From positions 53,718-117,717 of the forward strand of contig NZ_JACIIZ010000001.1 in the NCBI RefSeq assembly GCF_014205765.1: DNA of 64,000 nt, written 5' to 3'. Origin of the DNA: Nitrospirillum iridis. GTDB lineage: Bacteria > Pseudomonadota > Alphaproteobacteria > Azospirillales > Azospirillaceae. The notes beneath the pieces were generated by a model. That model was given only the letters and a program-made list of their open reading frames with translations. It did no database searches and was not told where the DNA came from. The position numbers and the translations under genes are program-made. The number at the start of each line of letters is the position of its first letter. Within the stretch, counting starts at the first letter, position 1. This document shows, in pieces, positions 1-9,899 of this stretch.

Positions 1-1
1 C

Positions 2-201
2 CCCGCGACCGCGGGCGCCGGAAGTTTCCGGGGAACGAAGTGGACTGGAAACTGAGGAAGCCAAGCGGCCGGACGGCCGCGCCCGGCGCCTGAGGGGCTT
101 CAAAAGCCCGCGACCGCGGGCGCCGGAAGTTTCCGGGGAACGAAGTGGACTGGAAACTGAGGAAGCCAAGCGGCCGGACGGCCGCGCCCGGCGCCTGAGG
201 G
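2..201. repeat. Tandem 95-bp GC-rich repeat (2-96 and 107-201)
   Basis: The stretch from 2 to 96 is repeated without visible change at 107-201, giving a period of 105 bp. The 10-bp spacer forms part of a small GGGCTT/AAGCCC hairpin. Each copy runs from GCGACCGCGG through AGCCAAGCGGCCGGACGG to GCCCGGCGCCTGAGGG. Related, diverged copies lie at 14881-14969 (reverse orientation), 43211-43299 and, in part, 59069-59107, all between genes. This is a dispersed intergenic repeat family; no coding potential is supported. Confidence 0.8.
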
Positions 202-210
202 ACAGCAAAC

Positions 211-248
211 AAAGGGCGGCACCCTGTGACGGGGTGGCCGCCCTTTTT
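211..248. terminator. Intrinsic terminator, possibly bidirectional
   Basis: AAAGGGCGGC-ACCC pairs with GGGT-GCCGCCCTTT around a short loop, with one bulge, and is followed by a T run. It most likely ends a gene lying before position 1. The rest of 249-341 holds the short leader of the chloride channel gene. Confidence 0.75.
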
Positions 249-341
249 CCATAGAAGCGCCGCTTTTCTCGGTCATACCGCCGACATCATCCGCCCGCAC
301 CCTTGTCCAGGCCGATCAGGGGCCTCATTTCCCGCTGTACC

Positions 342-2261
342 ATGGATATCCACCCGCCTTCTTCCCCGACGCCGGCCGCCGCCCCTGGCCCGGAGTCCGG
401 CCCGGAGGCGGAGCCGCCGGTGGTTGATCCGCCGGCCGCGCCGGGTTCCGCGTCCCAGCCGCGCCGCCGGGGCAGCGGTCGCCGGCTGCCTGTCGCCTGG
501 CGGGCGTTGACCCATGCGCTGACGCCCAAGGGGCTGCGCTCCTCCGAGCTGTCGCTGGCCTTGCTCAGCCTGCCGGTGGGTATCGGCGTGGGCCTGGTGG
601 TGGCGGGGCTGCACGCGCTCGTGCTGGCGCTGCACACCCTGGCTTTCAGGGTTCCCTTCGGCGAACACATCAGCAGCGCGCTGTTCATCCCCGCCACCCT
701 GACGCTGGCCGCCCCGGTGGTGGGCGGCGCCCTGCTGGCGGGGCTGGGCCTGCTGTTCCGCCGCGCCCGCGACACCGTCGACCCCATCGAGGCCAACGCG
801 CTCTATGGCGGGCGCATGTCCTTGCGCGACAGTCTGCGCCTGACGCTGTCCATCGTCGTGTCGCATGGCGCCGGTGGCTCGGTGGGGATGGAGGCCGCGT
901 TCACCCAGACGGGCGCCGGCCTCGCCTCCAACTTCGGGCGGCGGCTGAACCTGCGCCGCAACGATTTGCGCACGCTGGTGGGGTGCGGTGCCGCCGCCGC
1001 CATCTCCGCCGCCTTCTCCGCCCCCCTGGCCGGGGCCTTCTATGCGTTTGAACTGGTGATCGGCACCTACACCTTGGCCACCCTGGCGCCGGTCTGCGTG
1101 GCCGCCGTGGTCGCCAACCAGGTGGCGCAGGCGGTGCTGAACCGCCCGGCCTTGTTCATCCTGGCGGAGCCTCCGATCATTCGTGGCGGCGACTTCGCCA
1201 CCTTCCTGCTTGTGGGATTGGCCGCCGGCGCCCTGGCCATCGTCACCATGCAGTCCGTCACCTACGCGGAACGGCTGTTCCGCCAGCTGCCGGTGCCGCG
1301 CGCCCTTCATCCGATCCTGGGTGGCCTGCTGCTGGGCCCCATGGCGCTGACGCTGCCCGGCGTGCTGGGCGGGGGCCAGGGGGCCTTGCAGTACGGTTTC
1401 GACCACGGCTATGGCCTGGGCTTGGCGTTTGTGATGCTGATGGCCAAGATCGTGGCGTCCGCCCTGTGTCTGGGCGCCGGCTTCCGCGGCGGCCTGTTCA
1501 GCGCCTCGCTGCTGCTGGGCAGCCTGTTCGGCAGCATGGTCGCGGACATCGGGACGATGCTGCCCCTGGGACTGGTGGCCCAGCGCTCCGCCGTCATGCT
1601 GGTCGGCATGGGTTCGCTGGCCGCCGCGGTGGTCGGCGCCCCGGTCACCATGGTGCTGCTGGTGCTGGAACTGACGGGTGACCTGCGGGCGTCGGCCGGC
1701 GTGCTCATGGGCGTCATCGCCTCCACACTGCTGGTGCGCGAGACCTTCGGTTACTCCTTCGCCACCTGGCGCTTCCATCAGCGCGGGGTGCAAATCCGGG
1801 GCGGGCACGATATCGGCTGGGTCAAGGACATGACGGTGGGCCGACTGATGCGGGGCGATCCCAAGACGGTGCCGGCGGACATCACCCTGGGCGCCTTGCG
1901 TGGCCACTACCCGCCGGGCAGCGCCAAGACGGTGTTCGCCGTGGAGCCCGGCGGCGGCTTCGCCGGCCGTGTGGATATGAACGCCGTGCACGACCCGCAG
2001 CATGAACTGCCGGCCGACCAGCGGGCGGCGGACCAGGCGCGCGACCGCGAGCATTTCCTGTTGCCCGACCAGTCGGTGCGCATGGCCTTGCAGCGCTTCG
2101 CCGATTGGGACGCCGACAGCCTGCCGGTGGTCGAGGGGGTGACAACCCGCCGCGTCATCGGCTACCTGACCGAGGCCTACGCGCTGCGCCGGTATTCGCA
2201 GGAGCTGGAGCGGCGGCGCGGCGATGAACTGGGCGTCCGCGACCTGTTCGGTGGGGTCTGA
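342..2261 (+). CDS. CLC-type chloride channel/antiporter with C-terminal CBS region
   Basis: This is an integral membrane anion channel or H+/Cl- exchanger of the CLC family, about 639 residues from the ATG at 342. An upstream in-frame TTG at 303 is less likely. Many hydrophobic helices span roughly residues 60-480. The conserved glutamate motif appears as GMEAAFTQTG, and the later GxFxP-like motif as FRGGLFSASL. The last 150 residues are hydrophilic and resemble a CBS pair (ending around VVEGVTTRRVIGYL). The N-terminus is rich in proline and alanine. The classical GSGIP filter motif is not recognisable and the GP after the glutamate is AA, so ion selectivity cannot be assigned. The gene stands alone, followed by the LysE-type gene in the same direction. 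Confidence 0.85.
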   Translation: MDIHPPSSPTPAAAPGPESGPEAEPPVVDPPAAPGSASQPRRRGSGRRLPVAWRALTHALTPKGLRSSELSLALLSLPVGIGVGLVVAGLHALVLALHTLAFRVPFGEHISSALFIPATLTLAAPVVGGALLAGLGLLFRRARDTVDPIEANALYGGRMSLRDSLRLTLSIVVSHGAGGSVGMEAAFTQTGAGLASNFGRRLNLRRNDLRTLVGCGAAAAISAAFSAPLAGAFYAFELVIGTYTLATLAPVCVAAVVANQVAQAVLNRPALFILAEPPIIRGGDFATFLLVGLAAGALAIVTMQSVTYAERLFRQLPVPRALHPILGGLLLGPMALTLPGVLGGGQGALQYGFDHGYGLGLAFVMLMAKIVASALCLGAGFRGGLFSASLLLGSLFGSMVADIGTMLPLGLVAQRSAVMLVGMGSLAAAVVGAPVTMVLLVLELTGDLRASAGVLMGVIASTLLVRETFGYSFATWRFHQRGVQIRGGHDIGWVKDMTVGRLMRGDPKTVPADITLGALRGHYPPGSAKTVFAVEPGGGFAGRVDMNAVHDPQHELPADQRAADQARDREHFLLPDQSVRMALQRFADWDADSLPVVEGVTTRRVIGYLTEAYALRRYSQELERRRGDELGVRDLFGGV

Positions 2262-2484
2262 CCCCACCGTTTCCCCATCCAGGTGGGCGTCGCCGGGGCT
2301 GGACGCCCGGCAGTCGCGCCCTACCTTTCCTTGCCCCGCGCCCATCTTGACGGGGGCTCTGGCGCCTTAGGCGTTGCGCGCGGTGCGCCGATGTTGCATC
2401 ACGGGGGCGGCCCCCGTGTCAGCGCGGCGTCCTCGCTGGAGCCATCCGGGGGCCGCTTGCCTTACCTCTCAGGGAAAGTCCGCA

Positions 2485-3150
2485 TTGTTCGACGATTTCG
2501 GCGTGTTGATCCGGGGCATCGTCCTGGGATTGGCCATTGCGGCGCCGGTCGGCCCCATCGGCCTGCTGTGCATCCGGCGGACGGTGGAGCGGGGCATCAT
2601 GGCCGGGCTCGCCACCGGTATCGGCTCGGCCCTGGCTGACGGATTCTTCGGCGGCGTGGCGGCCTTCGGCGTGAACGCCATCCTGGACGCCCTGCTGGGT
2701 CACGTGAAGGAACTGCGCCTGATCGGCGGCATCTTCCTGCTGGGTGCCGCCGTCCATTCCCTGCTGAAGGAACCGCACGAGCGCAAGAACTCCCCACCCG
2801 ACGCCACCAACCTGATCGGCGCCGTCGGCACCGGTCTGTTCCTGACCGTCACCAATCCCATCACCATCATGGGCATCATCACCGTGGTGGTGGGCTTCGG
2901 TGGCGCCCTGGACCATGCCAAGGCCGGCACCATGACGCTGGGCGTCTTCCTCGGTTCACTGACCTGGTGGTCCATCCTCTGCGGTGGCACCTTCCTCATC
3001 CGCCACCATTTCACGCCCCGCCTGGTGCAGTGGATCAACCGCGGCACCGGCGTGGTGCTCGGCGTGGTGGGGCTGATGGCCCTGCTCAGCTTCTTCTCGC
3101 TGGTGCCGGAGAACCTGCAGGATTTGGTCGGGGCGTTTATTAGCAAATAG
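2485..3150 (+). CDS. LysE/RhtB-type small-molecule (amino acid) exporter
   Basis: A protein of about 221 residues with six hydrophobic segments, starting with the typical LysE-family N-terminus in which a first helix leads into APVGPIGLLCIRR. The family exports amino acids or related metabolites across the inner membrane; the substrate cannot be read from sequence. I chose the TTG at 2485 because AGGGAAAG lies 6-13 bases upstream and the family N-terminus begins here. The longer frame from 2374 adds an Arg/Pro-rich stretch that looks non-coding. The gene converges on tamB across a hairpin at 3176-3206. Confidence 0.8.
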   Translation: MFDDFGVLIRGIVLGLAIAAPVGPIGLLCIRRTVERGIMAGLATGIGSALADGFFGGVAAFGVNAILDALLGHVKELRLIGGIFLLGAAVHSLLKEPHERKNSPPDATNLIGAVGTGLFLTVTNPITIMGIITVVVGFGGALDHAKAGTMTLGVFLGSLTWWSILCGGTFLIRHHFTPRLVQWINRGTGVVLGVVGLMALLSFFSLVPENLQDLVGAFISK

Positions 3151-3175
3151 CCCTCAGGTGGTGGATCTTGCTCAT

Positions 3176-3206
3176 GTTCCGCAGGCGCCGCCGGCGCTTG
3201 AGGAAC
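3176..3206. terminator. Hairpin between convergent lysE-type gene and tamB
   Basis: GTTCCGCAGGCGCC pairs with GGCGCTTGAGGAAC (14 positions, one mismatch, one G-T) around a GCC loop. It sits in the short gap between two convergent genes and could end transcripts from both sides. There is no long T run. Confidence 0.55.
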
Positions 3207-3213
3207 ACCAACA

Positions 3214-6200
3214 CTAATAATCCCACTGATACTTCAGGCCCACGGTGTCGTCGGTGCTGCCCACCGCGCCATTCAGGCGCAGTCGGGGGGTCAGGGCGTA
3301 TTCCAGGGTGACGTTGGTGCCGGTGCCACCGACGGACTGGCTGACGCCGATATAGGTGCGACTGTTGATGTAGCGGCCGGCGCTGACCGTGCCGAAGGCG
3401 CTGGAGCCGACGGCGGCGCTGGAGAATTCCAGCCGGTCCACCCCCAGGCTGTGTTTCACATTATCCAGAATGCCCGGGCCGCTGCCCAGGACGCCCGACA
3501 GTTGCGCCACGCCCTGGGCCAGTTGCAGGGCTTCCAGCGCGCTGATCTGGCTGATGGGCCGGTCGAACAGCAGGCGGGACAGCACCTCGTCCTGTGGCCG
3601 CACCGGGTCGGAGGTCAGGGCCACGGTCGGCTTGGACAGCCGGCCGGTGATGTTGAGGATGGCCGTGAAGTCGGCCTTGGTGGACGAGGCGGAGACGTCC
3701 AGCACGGGGTCGCTGTCGCCGGTGAAGCTGATGTCGCTCTTGGTCAGGGTGAAGGTCTGGCCCTGGGCGCTGAAATCGCCCTTCACCAGGGTGACGCGGC
3801 CCGTCAGGTGCGGGTCGGCGCTGGTGCCCCGGGCCTGCATGTCGGCGGCGAACTCCGCCGTCAGGCCCCGGCCCTGGACATAGATGCGGTTGGCCGCCTT
3901 GATGTCCACGTTCAGGCGGATGACCAGGGTGCTGCCGGCGGTCATCTGGCCCTGCGGCTGGCGCGGCCGGCCGTTGACGTAGCGCACCGGCAGGTCGGCC
4001 ACGTCGGCCGGTGGCTTGTCCGGCAGGCCCACCCAGGTCTCGCGCAGGCGTACCATGCCGGCCAGATCCGGCTTGTTCATGAACCCTTTCAGCGTCAGGT
4101 CGCTGTCCACCCAGGCGGTGATGGGGTCGGTGCGCAGCAGGCGCGCGTTCTTGGTGATGACATGCAGGTCCACCACCGGCGCCTTCTCCTGGGCATTGGG
4201 GTCGCCCAGGTTGATGCGGCCGGAAAGGGCCACGCTGCCGCCATCGGCGGTGCTGCCCTGGAACCTCTCCACCGCCAAGCCGCGGGCATCGCCCACCAGA
4301 TGGGCGTTCAGGCCGAAGATCTGGGTGCCGCTGCCGCCGTTCTCATATTTGGCATCCACCAGGTCGACGGCACCCGTCACCTTCGGGTCGGCGACCGTGC
4401 CGGCGATGGCCAGGTCGACCGTGACCTTGCCGCCGATGCGCTGGGCGGAGGCAGCCAGGAAGTCATTGTAGCGCGACAGTTCCGTCCGGCCGGTGATCTT
4501 GGCGCTGACCGGCCCCACCAGGATGGGCGCCAGCGTCTCCGGGTTCAGGGTCAGCGGCGTGTCGGCGTCGGCGTTCAGGTCCACGGCCCCATCGGCCGTC
4601 CGGGCCGCCAGGGTGCTATGCACCCTTCCCTGGCGCCAGGCGGCGGTCAGGGTGGCGTCGGCGTTCAGCCGCCGGTCGGCGCTGTTCTTCACCTCCAGCG
4701 TCTTTTTCTTCACCGGGGTGGTGTCGGCGCCGGTGGCGTTGGCCGGGTTGTTGGTCACCGACGTCCGGGCGGGGGCGGCGGCTTCGGGCGCGGCACCCGG
4801 CGGTTGGGTCGCCGCGCTGTCCAAGGTCACGGCCAGCTGCTGCATGGACAGGCCGTGGATGCTGACGGTGGCGTCAGCCGTGGGGTTGGCGGCGGTGCCG
4901 CTGGCCGTGACCTTGGCGTCCAGCGTGCCGGCCAGCGTCAGGGCGGGATCCACCAGGGCCGCGAGGGCCAGGGGCAGGGCTGTCGCCTCCACTTGCGCCG
5001 TCACGGCCTTGCCATCCAGCGACAGGTCGGCGCGGATGCGGCCGGTGCCCAGGGCCAGGTCCAGGTCCTTCACCGCGACGCTGCCCTTGGCGAAGGTCAG
5101 GGTGGCGGGCGCCGCCAGCTTCAGGGTGGTCTGGTCCAGGCGTCCGTCCAGCTGGTCCAGCCGCACGACGGTGGGCGCCCTGGCGTCCCTTGCCTGGACC
5201 AGGTGCCCGGCGCTGTCCACCCGGAAGGCGCGGTGGCGGCCCACGCCGCCCACGCCGGTGGTGCCCTCCAGGGCCAGGGTCAGGTCGCCCTCGCCCAGGG
5301 TGCCGCGCCAGGCGGCCGTCACCGTGTTCACCAGCACCTGGCCCGCTTCGATGCCATCGGCGGCCAGGCTGATGTTGGGCCGGGGACTGCCCAGCACATC
5401 GTCGATCCGGCCGGTCAGGCTGGCCTGGTGGATGCGCTGGTCGTCCACCACCAGCTCATCCAGCGTGACCTTCACGTCGATGCTCTGCTGGTCGCGCCTG
5501 GGGGCTGATCCGGCTTTGGCCGGTGGCGGGGATGGCGGGGCGGATTGTCCCTTGCGGGCCTTGGCTCGGGCCGCCGGCGCCGGCGTCGGGGCGGCGGCGG
5601 CGCTCAGGACGATGTCGGCCTTGGCCTGGCCGGCCAGACGCGCGCCCGCCAGGGCGCCCAGGCTGGACAGATCGGGGAAGGTGGCGGTCAGCTTGCCAGT
5701 CGCCACCCGACGGTCCAGGTCCGCCTCCAACGCGCCTTGCAGCTTGTTGGGGCCCAGCGCTGCGGCCAGGTCGCGCACCGTCAGGCGCTGCCCGGTCTTG
5801 ACCAGATGGGCGGCCACGCTGGCGGGGTTGCCCACCACTTGGCCGTTGCCCTTCAGGTCGGCGGTCAGGGTGTTGTCCTTCAGGGCCACGGTGCCGGTCA
5901 GGTCGACGGCGCCGGTCCGCACGGTCAGGGGGTCGAGCGTGACGTCCTTGCCATCCAGGCTGGCGCGGAGCCTGCCATGGATTTCCGCCCGACCGGCCAG
6001 CAGCGCCTCTTCCGTCGGTTGGCCGGTGCGCAGGTCGGTGGCCTGCACCGTCAGAACGCCGTCGGCCACGCCATCGGCCACCGTGCCCTCCACCGTCGCC
6101 GCGACCTTGCCCGTGATCGGGTCAGGGGCTGGCGGGGTGTTGGCCGTTTCCTTGTCCATTCCGGCAAGGGCCATCAGGGTGGCCAGCTCACCATCGGCCA

Positions 6201-7788
6201 GGTGCAGGGCGCCCTTGGCCTGCCGTCCCCAGGCCCGGGCGCTGCCGTTGCCCGTGAGGTGGCCGATTCCGCCGGTGAGATCCAGCGTGTCCACCTGGAT
6301 ATCGCCGCTGGCGCGGTCGAGGGCGCCGGTCAATGCCAGGTCGGCATGGTCGGTCAGGGCCGGCGGCAGTCCCGGGGCGCTCAAGCCCTGCAGCTTGGAT
6401 CCGAGATCCAGCAGCAGGCGGGTGCCGTCCTCCTGCAGTTTGGCGGTGGCGGTCAGGTGGCGGATGTGGGCGTCGTTGTACCCGACCTCCGCCATCGTCA
6501 GGTCGGCGGTCACCGTGCGCGCCCTCTTGGCGCCGGCCCGGCCCGCCGTCGGATCGGTGGTGTGCAGCACGGCGTCCAGCCTGCCAAGCGCCAGCCCCGG
6601 CGCCACCGGGGCCAGTGCCCCGGGCGAGGCCGGCACCAGCCGCAAGGTCAGGTCGCCCACCCTCTCCTTCAACGTGCCGTTGGCCGTCAGGTGGCCGGCG
6701 GCGGCGTCCAGGTCCAGGCTTTCCAGGGTGAGGGTACCGTCATCGAGGGCCACCGCGGTCCGCAGGGTGGCGGCCTCTCCCGCCATCGAGGCCAGATCGT
6801 CGGCCAGCAGGCGGCCGGGTGCCGCCTTCAGGGCCAAGGTCAGGCGCTTGGCCTTGCCCGCCGGCCGGGCCAGGCCCACGTCCGCCACCAGCGACAGGGC
6901 GCGGGGCAGCGGCGTGCCGTCCCCATGCGTCTCGGGCTCCGGCGTCTCCGTCAGCTCCAGGTGCGCCTGGAATTTGTCCAGCGGCCCGTCGCCTTTCAGC
7001 GCCAGGGTGAGCCGCCCCAGTTCGGGATGGCCGGCCAGGCGGGCCACCAGGCCGCCGGCCTCCTCCTGCCCTTGCAGGTCCAGCGTCAGGCTGCCGGGAC
7101 TGGTGAGGCCGGGCGCGGTGAACCGGGCGGTCAGGTCGCCATGGGCGGCCCCCCCGTCCAACTGGGTCAGGGTCAGGCGGCTGTCGCCATCCAGGCTGGG
7201 CCCCAGGCGCACCGTGCCGTGGGTGGCGAGCGCCGCCCCCTTGCCCCCCGCGAGGCCCGGTGCCAGCTCGACGCGCGGTAGGTCCAGGCGCTCCAGCGTC
7301 ACGCTGAAGGGCAGGGTGAAGGGGGCGTCGTCCTTGATGGTGCCCTCGGGGACGGTGCCGTCCGGCGGCGGTTCCAGCGATGGCGCCGGCTGGTCCACCC
7401 AGATGCGCTTGGCGCTGAACATGTCGACCGCCAATTCCCGATGGGCCAGGGGCAGCAGCCGCCAGTCCAGCGCCGCCTCTTCCACCACCAGCCAGGGCTT
7501 GCCCGTGATGATGTTGACCAGGGTGGCGCGCGCCACCCGGGGGTGGAAGGGCAGGCCAGACAACCCCTCCACGGATAGGCCGGGCACGTTGGCCTCCGCC
7601 TGGCGGGTGGCGAAGGCGCGGCCGGAGCCGGTGTCCATCCACCACAGGCCGATGCCCAATGCGGCACCCAGCCCGGCGATGATGCCCAGCAGGGCGAAGA
7701 CCGCGACATGCCCCACCGACAGCACGCGCCGCCACGGCGAGCGGGGCGGGTGGGGGGCGGGACCGGGCGTTGGGGGCGTGTCGGACAT
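3214..7788 (-). CDS. tamB: Translocation and assembly module protein TamB (DUF490)
   Basis: A very large inner-membrane-anchored periplasmic protein of about 1524 residues. A hydrophobic anchor near residues 20-45 (HVAVFALLGIIAGLGAALG) is followed by more than 1400 residues of repeating amphipathic beta segments, as in AsmA/TamB lipid-transfer bridge proteins. The C-terminal 300 residues carry the conserved DUF490 domain, including a LFDRPISQISALEALQLAQG segment. It works with TamA in outer-membrane protein insertion and envelope lipid homeostasis. The ATG at 7788 is preferred over the longer frame to 7836, because it lies 11 bases after the tamA stop, as expected in a tamAB operon. Confidence 0.93.
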   Translation of the reverse strand: MSDTPPTPGPAPHPPRSPWRRVLSVGHVAVFALLGIIAGLGAALGIGLWWMDTGSGRAFATRQAEANVPGLSVEGLSGLPFHPRVARATLVNIITGKPWLVVEEAALDWRLLPLAHRELAVDMFSAKRIWVDQPAPSLEPPPDGTVPEGTIKDDAPFTLPFSVTLERLDLPRVELAPGLAGGKGAALATHGTVRLGPSLDGDSRLTLTQLDGGAAHGDLTARFTAPGLTSPGSLTLDLQGQEEAGGLVARLAGHPELGRLTLALKGDGPLDKFQAHLELTETPEPETHGDGTPLPRALSLVADVGLARPAGKAKRLTLALKAAPGRLLADDLASMAGEAATLRTAVALDDGTLTLESLDLDAAAGHLTANGTLKERVGDLTLRLVPASPGALAPVAPGLALGRLDAVLHTTDPTAGRAGAKRARTVTADLTMAEVGYNDAHIRHLTATAKLQEDGTRLLLDLGSKLQGLSAPGLPPALTDHADLALTGALDRASGDIQVDTLDLTGGIGHLTGNGSARAWGRQAKGALHLADGELATLMALAGMDKETANTPPAPDPITGKVAATVEGTVADGVADGVLTVQATDLRTGQPTEEALLAGRAEIHGRLRASLDGKDVTLDPLTVRTGAVDLTGTVALKDNTLTADLKGNGQVVGNPASVAAHLVKTGQRLTVRDLAAALGPNKLQGALEADLDRRVATGKLTATFPDLSSLGALAGARLAGQAKADIVLSAAAAPTPAPAARAKARKGQSAPPSPPPAKAGSAPRRDQQSIDVKVTLDELVVDDQRIHQASLTGRIDDVLGSPRPNISLAADGIEAGQVLVNTVTAAWRGTLGEGDLTLALEGTTGVGGVGRHRAFRVDSAGHLVQARDARAPTVVRLDQLDGRLDQTTLKLAAPATLTFAKGSVAVKDLDLALGTGRIRADLSLDGKAVTAQVEATALPLALAALVDPALTLAGTLDAKVTASGTAANPTADATVSIHGLSMQQLAVTLDSAATQPPGAAPEAAAPARTSVTNNPANATGADTTPVKKKTLEVKNSADRRLNADATLTAAWRQGRVHSTLAARTADGAVDLNADADTPLTLNPETLAPILVGPVSAKITGRTELSRYNDFLAASAQRIGGKVTVDLAIAGTVADPKVTGAVDLVDAKYENGGSGTQIFGLNAHLVGDARGLAVERFQGSTADGGSVALSGRINLGDPNAQEKAPVVDLHVITKNARLLRTDPITAWVDSDLTLKGFMNKPDLAGMVRLRETWVGLPDKPPADVADLPVRYVNGRPRQPQGQMTAGSTLVIRLNVDIKAANRIYVQGRGLTAEFAADMQARGTSADPHLTGRVTLVKGDFSAQGQTFTLTKSDISFTGDSDPVLDVSASSTKADFTAILNITGRLSKPTVALTSDPVRPQDEVLSRLLFDRPISQISALEALQLAQGVAQLSGVLGSGPGILDNVKHSLGVDRLEFSSAAVGSSAFGTVSAGRYINSRTYIGVSQSVGGTGTNVTLEYALTPRLRLNGAVGSTDDTVGLKYQWDY

Positions 7789-7799
7789 GCCGGGTTCCG

Positions 7800-9899
7800 T
7801 CAGAAGGATTGGCCGATGCTGACGTACAGCTGCCACATGCTGTCGCCGCTGCGGCGATCCAAGGGCACGCCGACGTCAAGGCGCAAGGGACCGAAGGAGG
7901 TGAAATAGCGCACACCCAGCCCCGCGCCCCAGCGCATGCCCTGGCTCAGGTCGGGGTAGGCGCTTTCAAAGACGTTGCCGCCATCGATGAAGGGCACCAG
8001 ACCGATGGTGTCGGTCAGGCGGATGCGCAACTCGGCGCTGGTTTCGATCAGCGAACGGCCGCCGGTCGGGTCGTTGCTGGAGTCCAGCGGGCCCACCTTC
8101 TGATAGGCGTAGCCGCGCACCGATCCGCCGCCGCCGGCGAAGAAGCGCTTGTCCGCCGGTACCGTCGACAGGCCGCCGCCGAACACGGCGCCCAGGTTGA
8201 GGCGGGCGGCGAAGACGTAGCTCTTGGCCTGGTCCAGGGACCAGTAGCCGCTGGCGCCGGCCCTGCTGATGACAAAGGTGCCGCTGTCGCCCAGGGGACT
8301 GACATAAGGCGTCAGACCGGCGTTCCAGCGATAACCGGTGGTGGGGTTCAGCAGGTTGTCGGTGCTGTCGAAATTCAACGTCACCGGCAGGCCCACCAGG
8401 GTGTTGTCGGTGGTGGTCAGCACGCCGTCGCCGGTCAGGTCCTGCTTGATGGACGACTGTTCCAGCGTGACGCCGGCGCTGCCCACCAGATGTTCCAGCA
8501 AGGGGTGCTGGACGATGGCCCCCAGGGTGAGGGCGTCGCGGGAGTAGGCCTCGGGATGTTCCGAGATGGCCTGGGCCGACAGGCTCAGCGTGGTGTCGGT
8601 TTCCAGGAAGTCCGGTTTTTTCAGCGTGCTGCCCAGGCTGTAGTCCAGCCCATCGGAGTCGCGGAACTTCTTGCGGCCGATGCCGCCGATGGACCCGGTG
8701 ACGGTCAGCGCCTCGGCCCCGCTGAGGAAGTTGCGGTCGCCCCAGGTGGCGGTGGCGGCGGCGCCATCGGTCGTGCCGTAGGTCAGCCCGGTGTTGACGA
8801 AGTGGCGATCCCGCTCCTCCATCTGGCCCAGCATGGGCACCACGCGCGATCCATCGGGCTGGGCCTCGCCGGGCACGTCGTCCAGGGTGACGCGCACCTG
8901 TGAGAAGACGCCCAGGTTGGTCAGCTTGTTGCGGGCCTTGTCCACCTTGGCCGGGTCGTAGACGTCGCCCGGCTTCCAGGGCAGGCGTCCGTAGGCGACC
9001 TCCGGATCCAGGCGCCCCAGGCCGGTGAAGGTGGTGGGACCGAAACGGACCAGAGGACCGGGGTCCAGCGTGAAGGCCACGGCCATGGTGTGGGCCTGCA
9101 CGTCCACCGCCAGGTCCCGCTGGCTGACCGTGGCGCGGGCATAGCCACGCGTGGCCATCAGCGGCGCCACCGCCGCCTCGGCGTCGCGCACGGCCGGGCC
9201 ACGGGCGGCGTCGCCCGGCTTCAGCTTCAGCTTGGCCAGATCCAGGGGCCCGCCCGGCGGTGGCCCTCCGTCCGCCAGGGCCAGGGAGACTTTGGAAATG
9301 GTGTAGCGCGGGCCAGGGGTCACCGCGATGGCCACGGCCACCGGCTTGGCGTCGCCATCCACCTTGACCGTGACGCTGCCGTCGAAATACCCCTCGGAGC
9401 GCAGGGCGGCCGCCAGCTTGTCGTAGTCGTTGTCGATGCGTTTCTCCAGGCCCAGCAGCGACGACGGTGGGTCGTTCTGCAAGGTCAGCAAGGACGATGC
9501 GCTGCGCAGCACGTCCATGAGGTCGTCATCGACCTCCACCCCCTTGGCCGGGTGGAAATCCACGGTGTAGGTCGCGGGCGGCGGCTCGGCGTCGGGCTGG
9601 TCGGCGGCGCCGCCCGGTCCTTCCTGCTGCTCGGCCTTGCGCGCCAGCACGCTTCCCGGCGTGTCGTCGCCGTCCGTCGCGGTGTCGGCGCCGGTCTGGG
9701 CCGTATCCTGGGGGCCGCCACCCGGGGCGGTATCGGGCGTCGCTTTCGCGGCGGGCGCCGCCGGCTGTGCCGCGGGCGCACCTCGGGCGTGGCCCGGCGC
9801 CGGCCCGCAGGCCAGGGTCAGGGCGGAGAGCAACGCCAGGGCTGCCGGGCGGGCTGGCGCGTGGGGTCGAAAACGGGGCAAGGGCGACGCGGGCTCCAA
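7800..9899 (-). CDS. tamA: Outer-membrane assembly factor TamA (BamA/Omp85 family)
   Basis: A protein of about 699 residues with a signal-peptide-like start, followed by a Pro/Ala/Asp-rich linker of about 90 residues. Three POTRA-like modules (roughly residues 120-370) precede a C-terminal 16-stranded barrel domain ending in phenylalanine. The Omp85 signature appears as GGGGSVRGYAYQ. TamA forms the outer-membrane part of the translocation and assembly module, and tamB follows 11 bases downstream. The start at 9899 is a TTG with no strong ribosome binding site, so the exact N-terminus is uncertain. The linker is longer than in typical TamA proteins. Confidence 0.92.
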   Translation of the reverse strand: MEPASPLPRFRPHAPARPAALALLSALTLACGPAPGHARGAPAAQPAAPAAKATPDTAPGGGPQDTAQTGADTATDGDDTPGSVLARKAEQQEGPGGAADQPDAEPPPATYTVDFHPAKGVEVDDDLMDVLRSASSLLTLQNDPPSSLLGLEKRIDNDYDKLAAALRSEGYFDGSVTVKVDGDAKPVAVAIAVTPGPRYTISKVSLALADGGPPPGGPLDLAKLKLKPGDAARGPAVRDAEAAVAPLMATRGYARATVSQRDLAVDVQAHTMAVAFTLDPGPLVRFGPTTFTGLGRLDPEVAYGRLPWKPGDVYDPAKVDKARNKLTNLGVFSQVRVTLDDVPGEAQPDGSRVVPMLGQMEERDRHFVNTGLTYGTTDGAAATATWGDRNFLSGAEALTVTGSIGGIGRKKFRDSDGLDYSLGSTLKKPDFLETDTTLSLSAQAISEHPEAYSRDALTLGAIVQHPLLEHLVGSAGVTLEQSSIKQDLTGDGVLTTTDNTLVGLPVTLNFDSTDNLLNPTTGYRWNAGLTPYVSPLGDSGTFVISRAGASGYWSLDQAKSYVFAARLNLGAVFGGGLSTVPADKRFFAGGGGSVRGYAYQKVGPLDSSNDPTGGRSLIETSAELRIRLTDTIGLVPFIDGGNVFESAYPDLSQGMRWGAGLGVRYFTSFGPLRLDVGVPLDRRSGDSMWQLYVSIGQSF

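Noticed and set aside
273-2345. 690-residue open frame on the minus strand
   Set aside because: It is antisense to the CLC gene, rich in His/Gln/Gly/Arg as expected for shadows in high-GC DNA, and has no family motif.
3451-5508. 685-residue plus-strand frame, with another long frame at 4493-7822
   Set aside because: Both lie antisense to tamB, which has clear domain structure. Their composition is typical of shadow frames.
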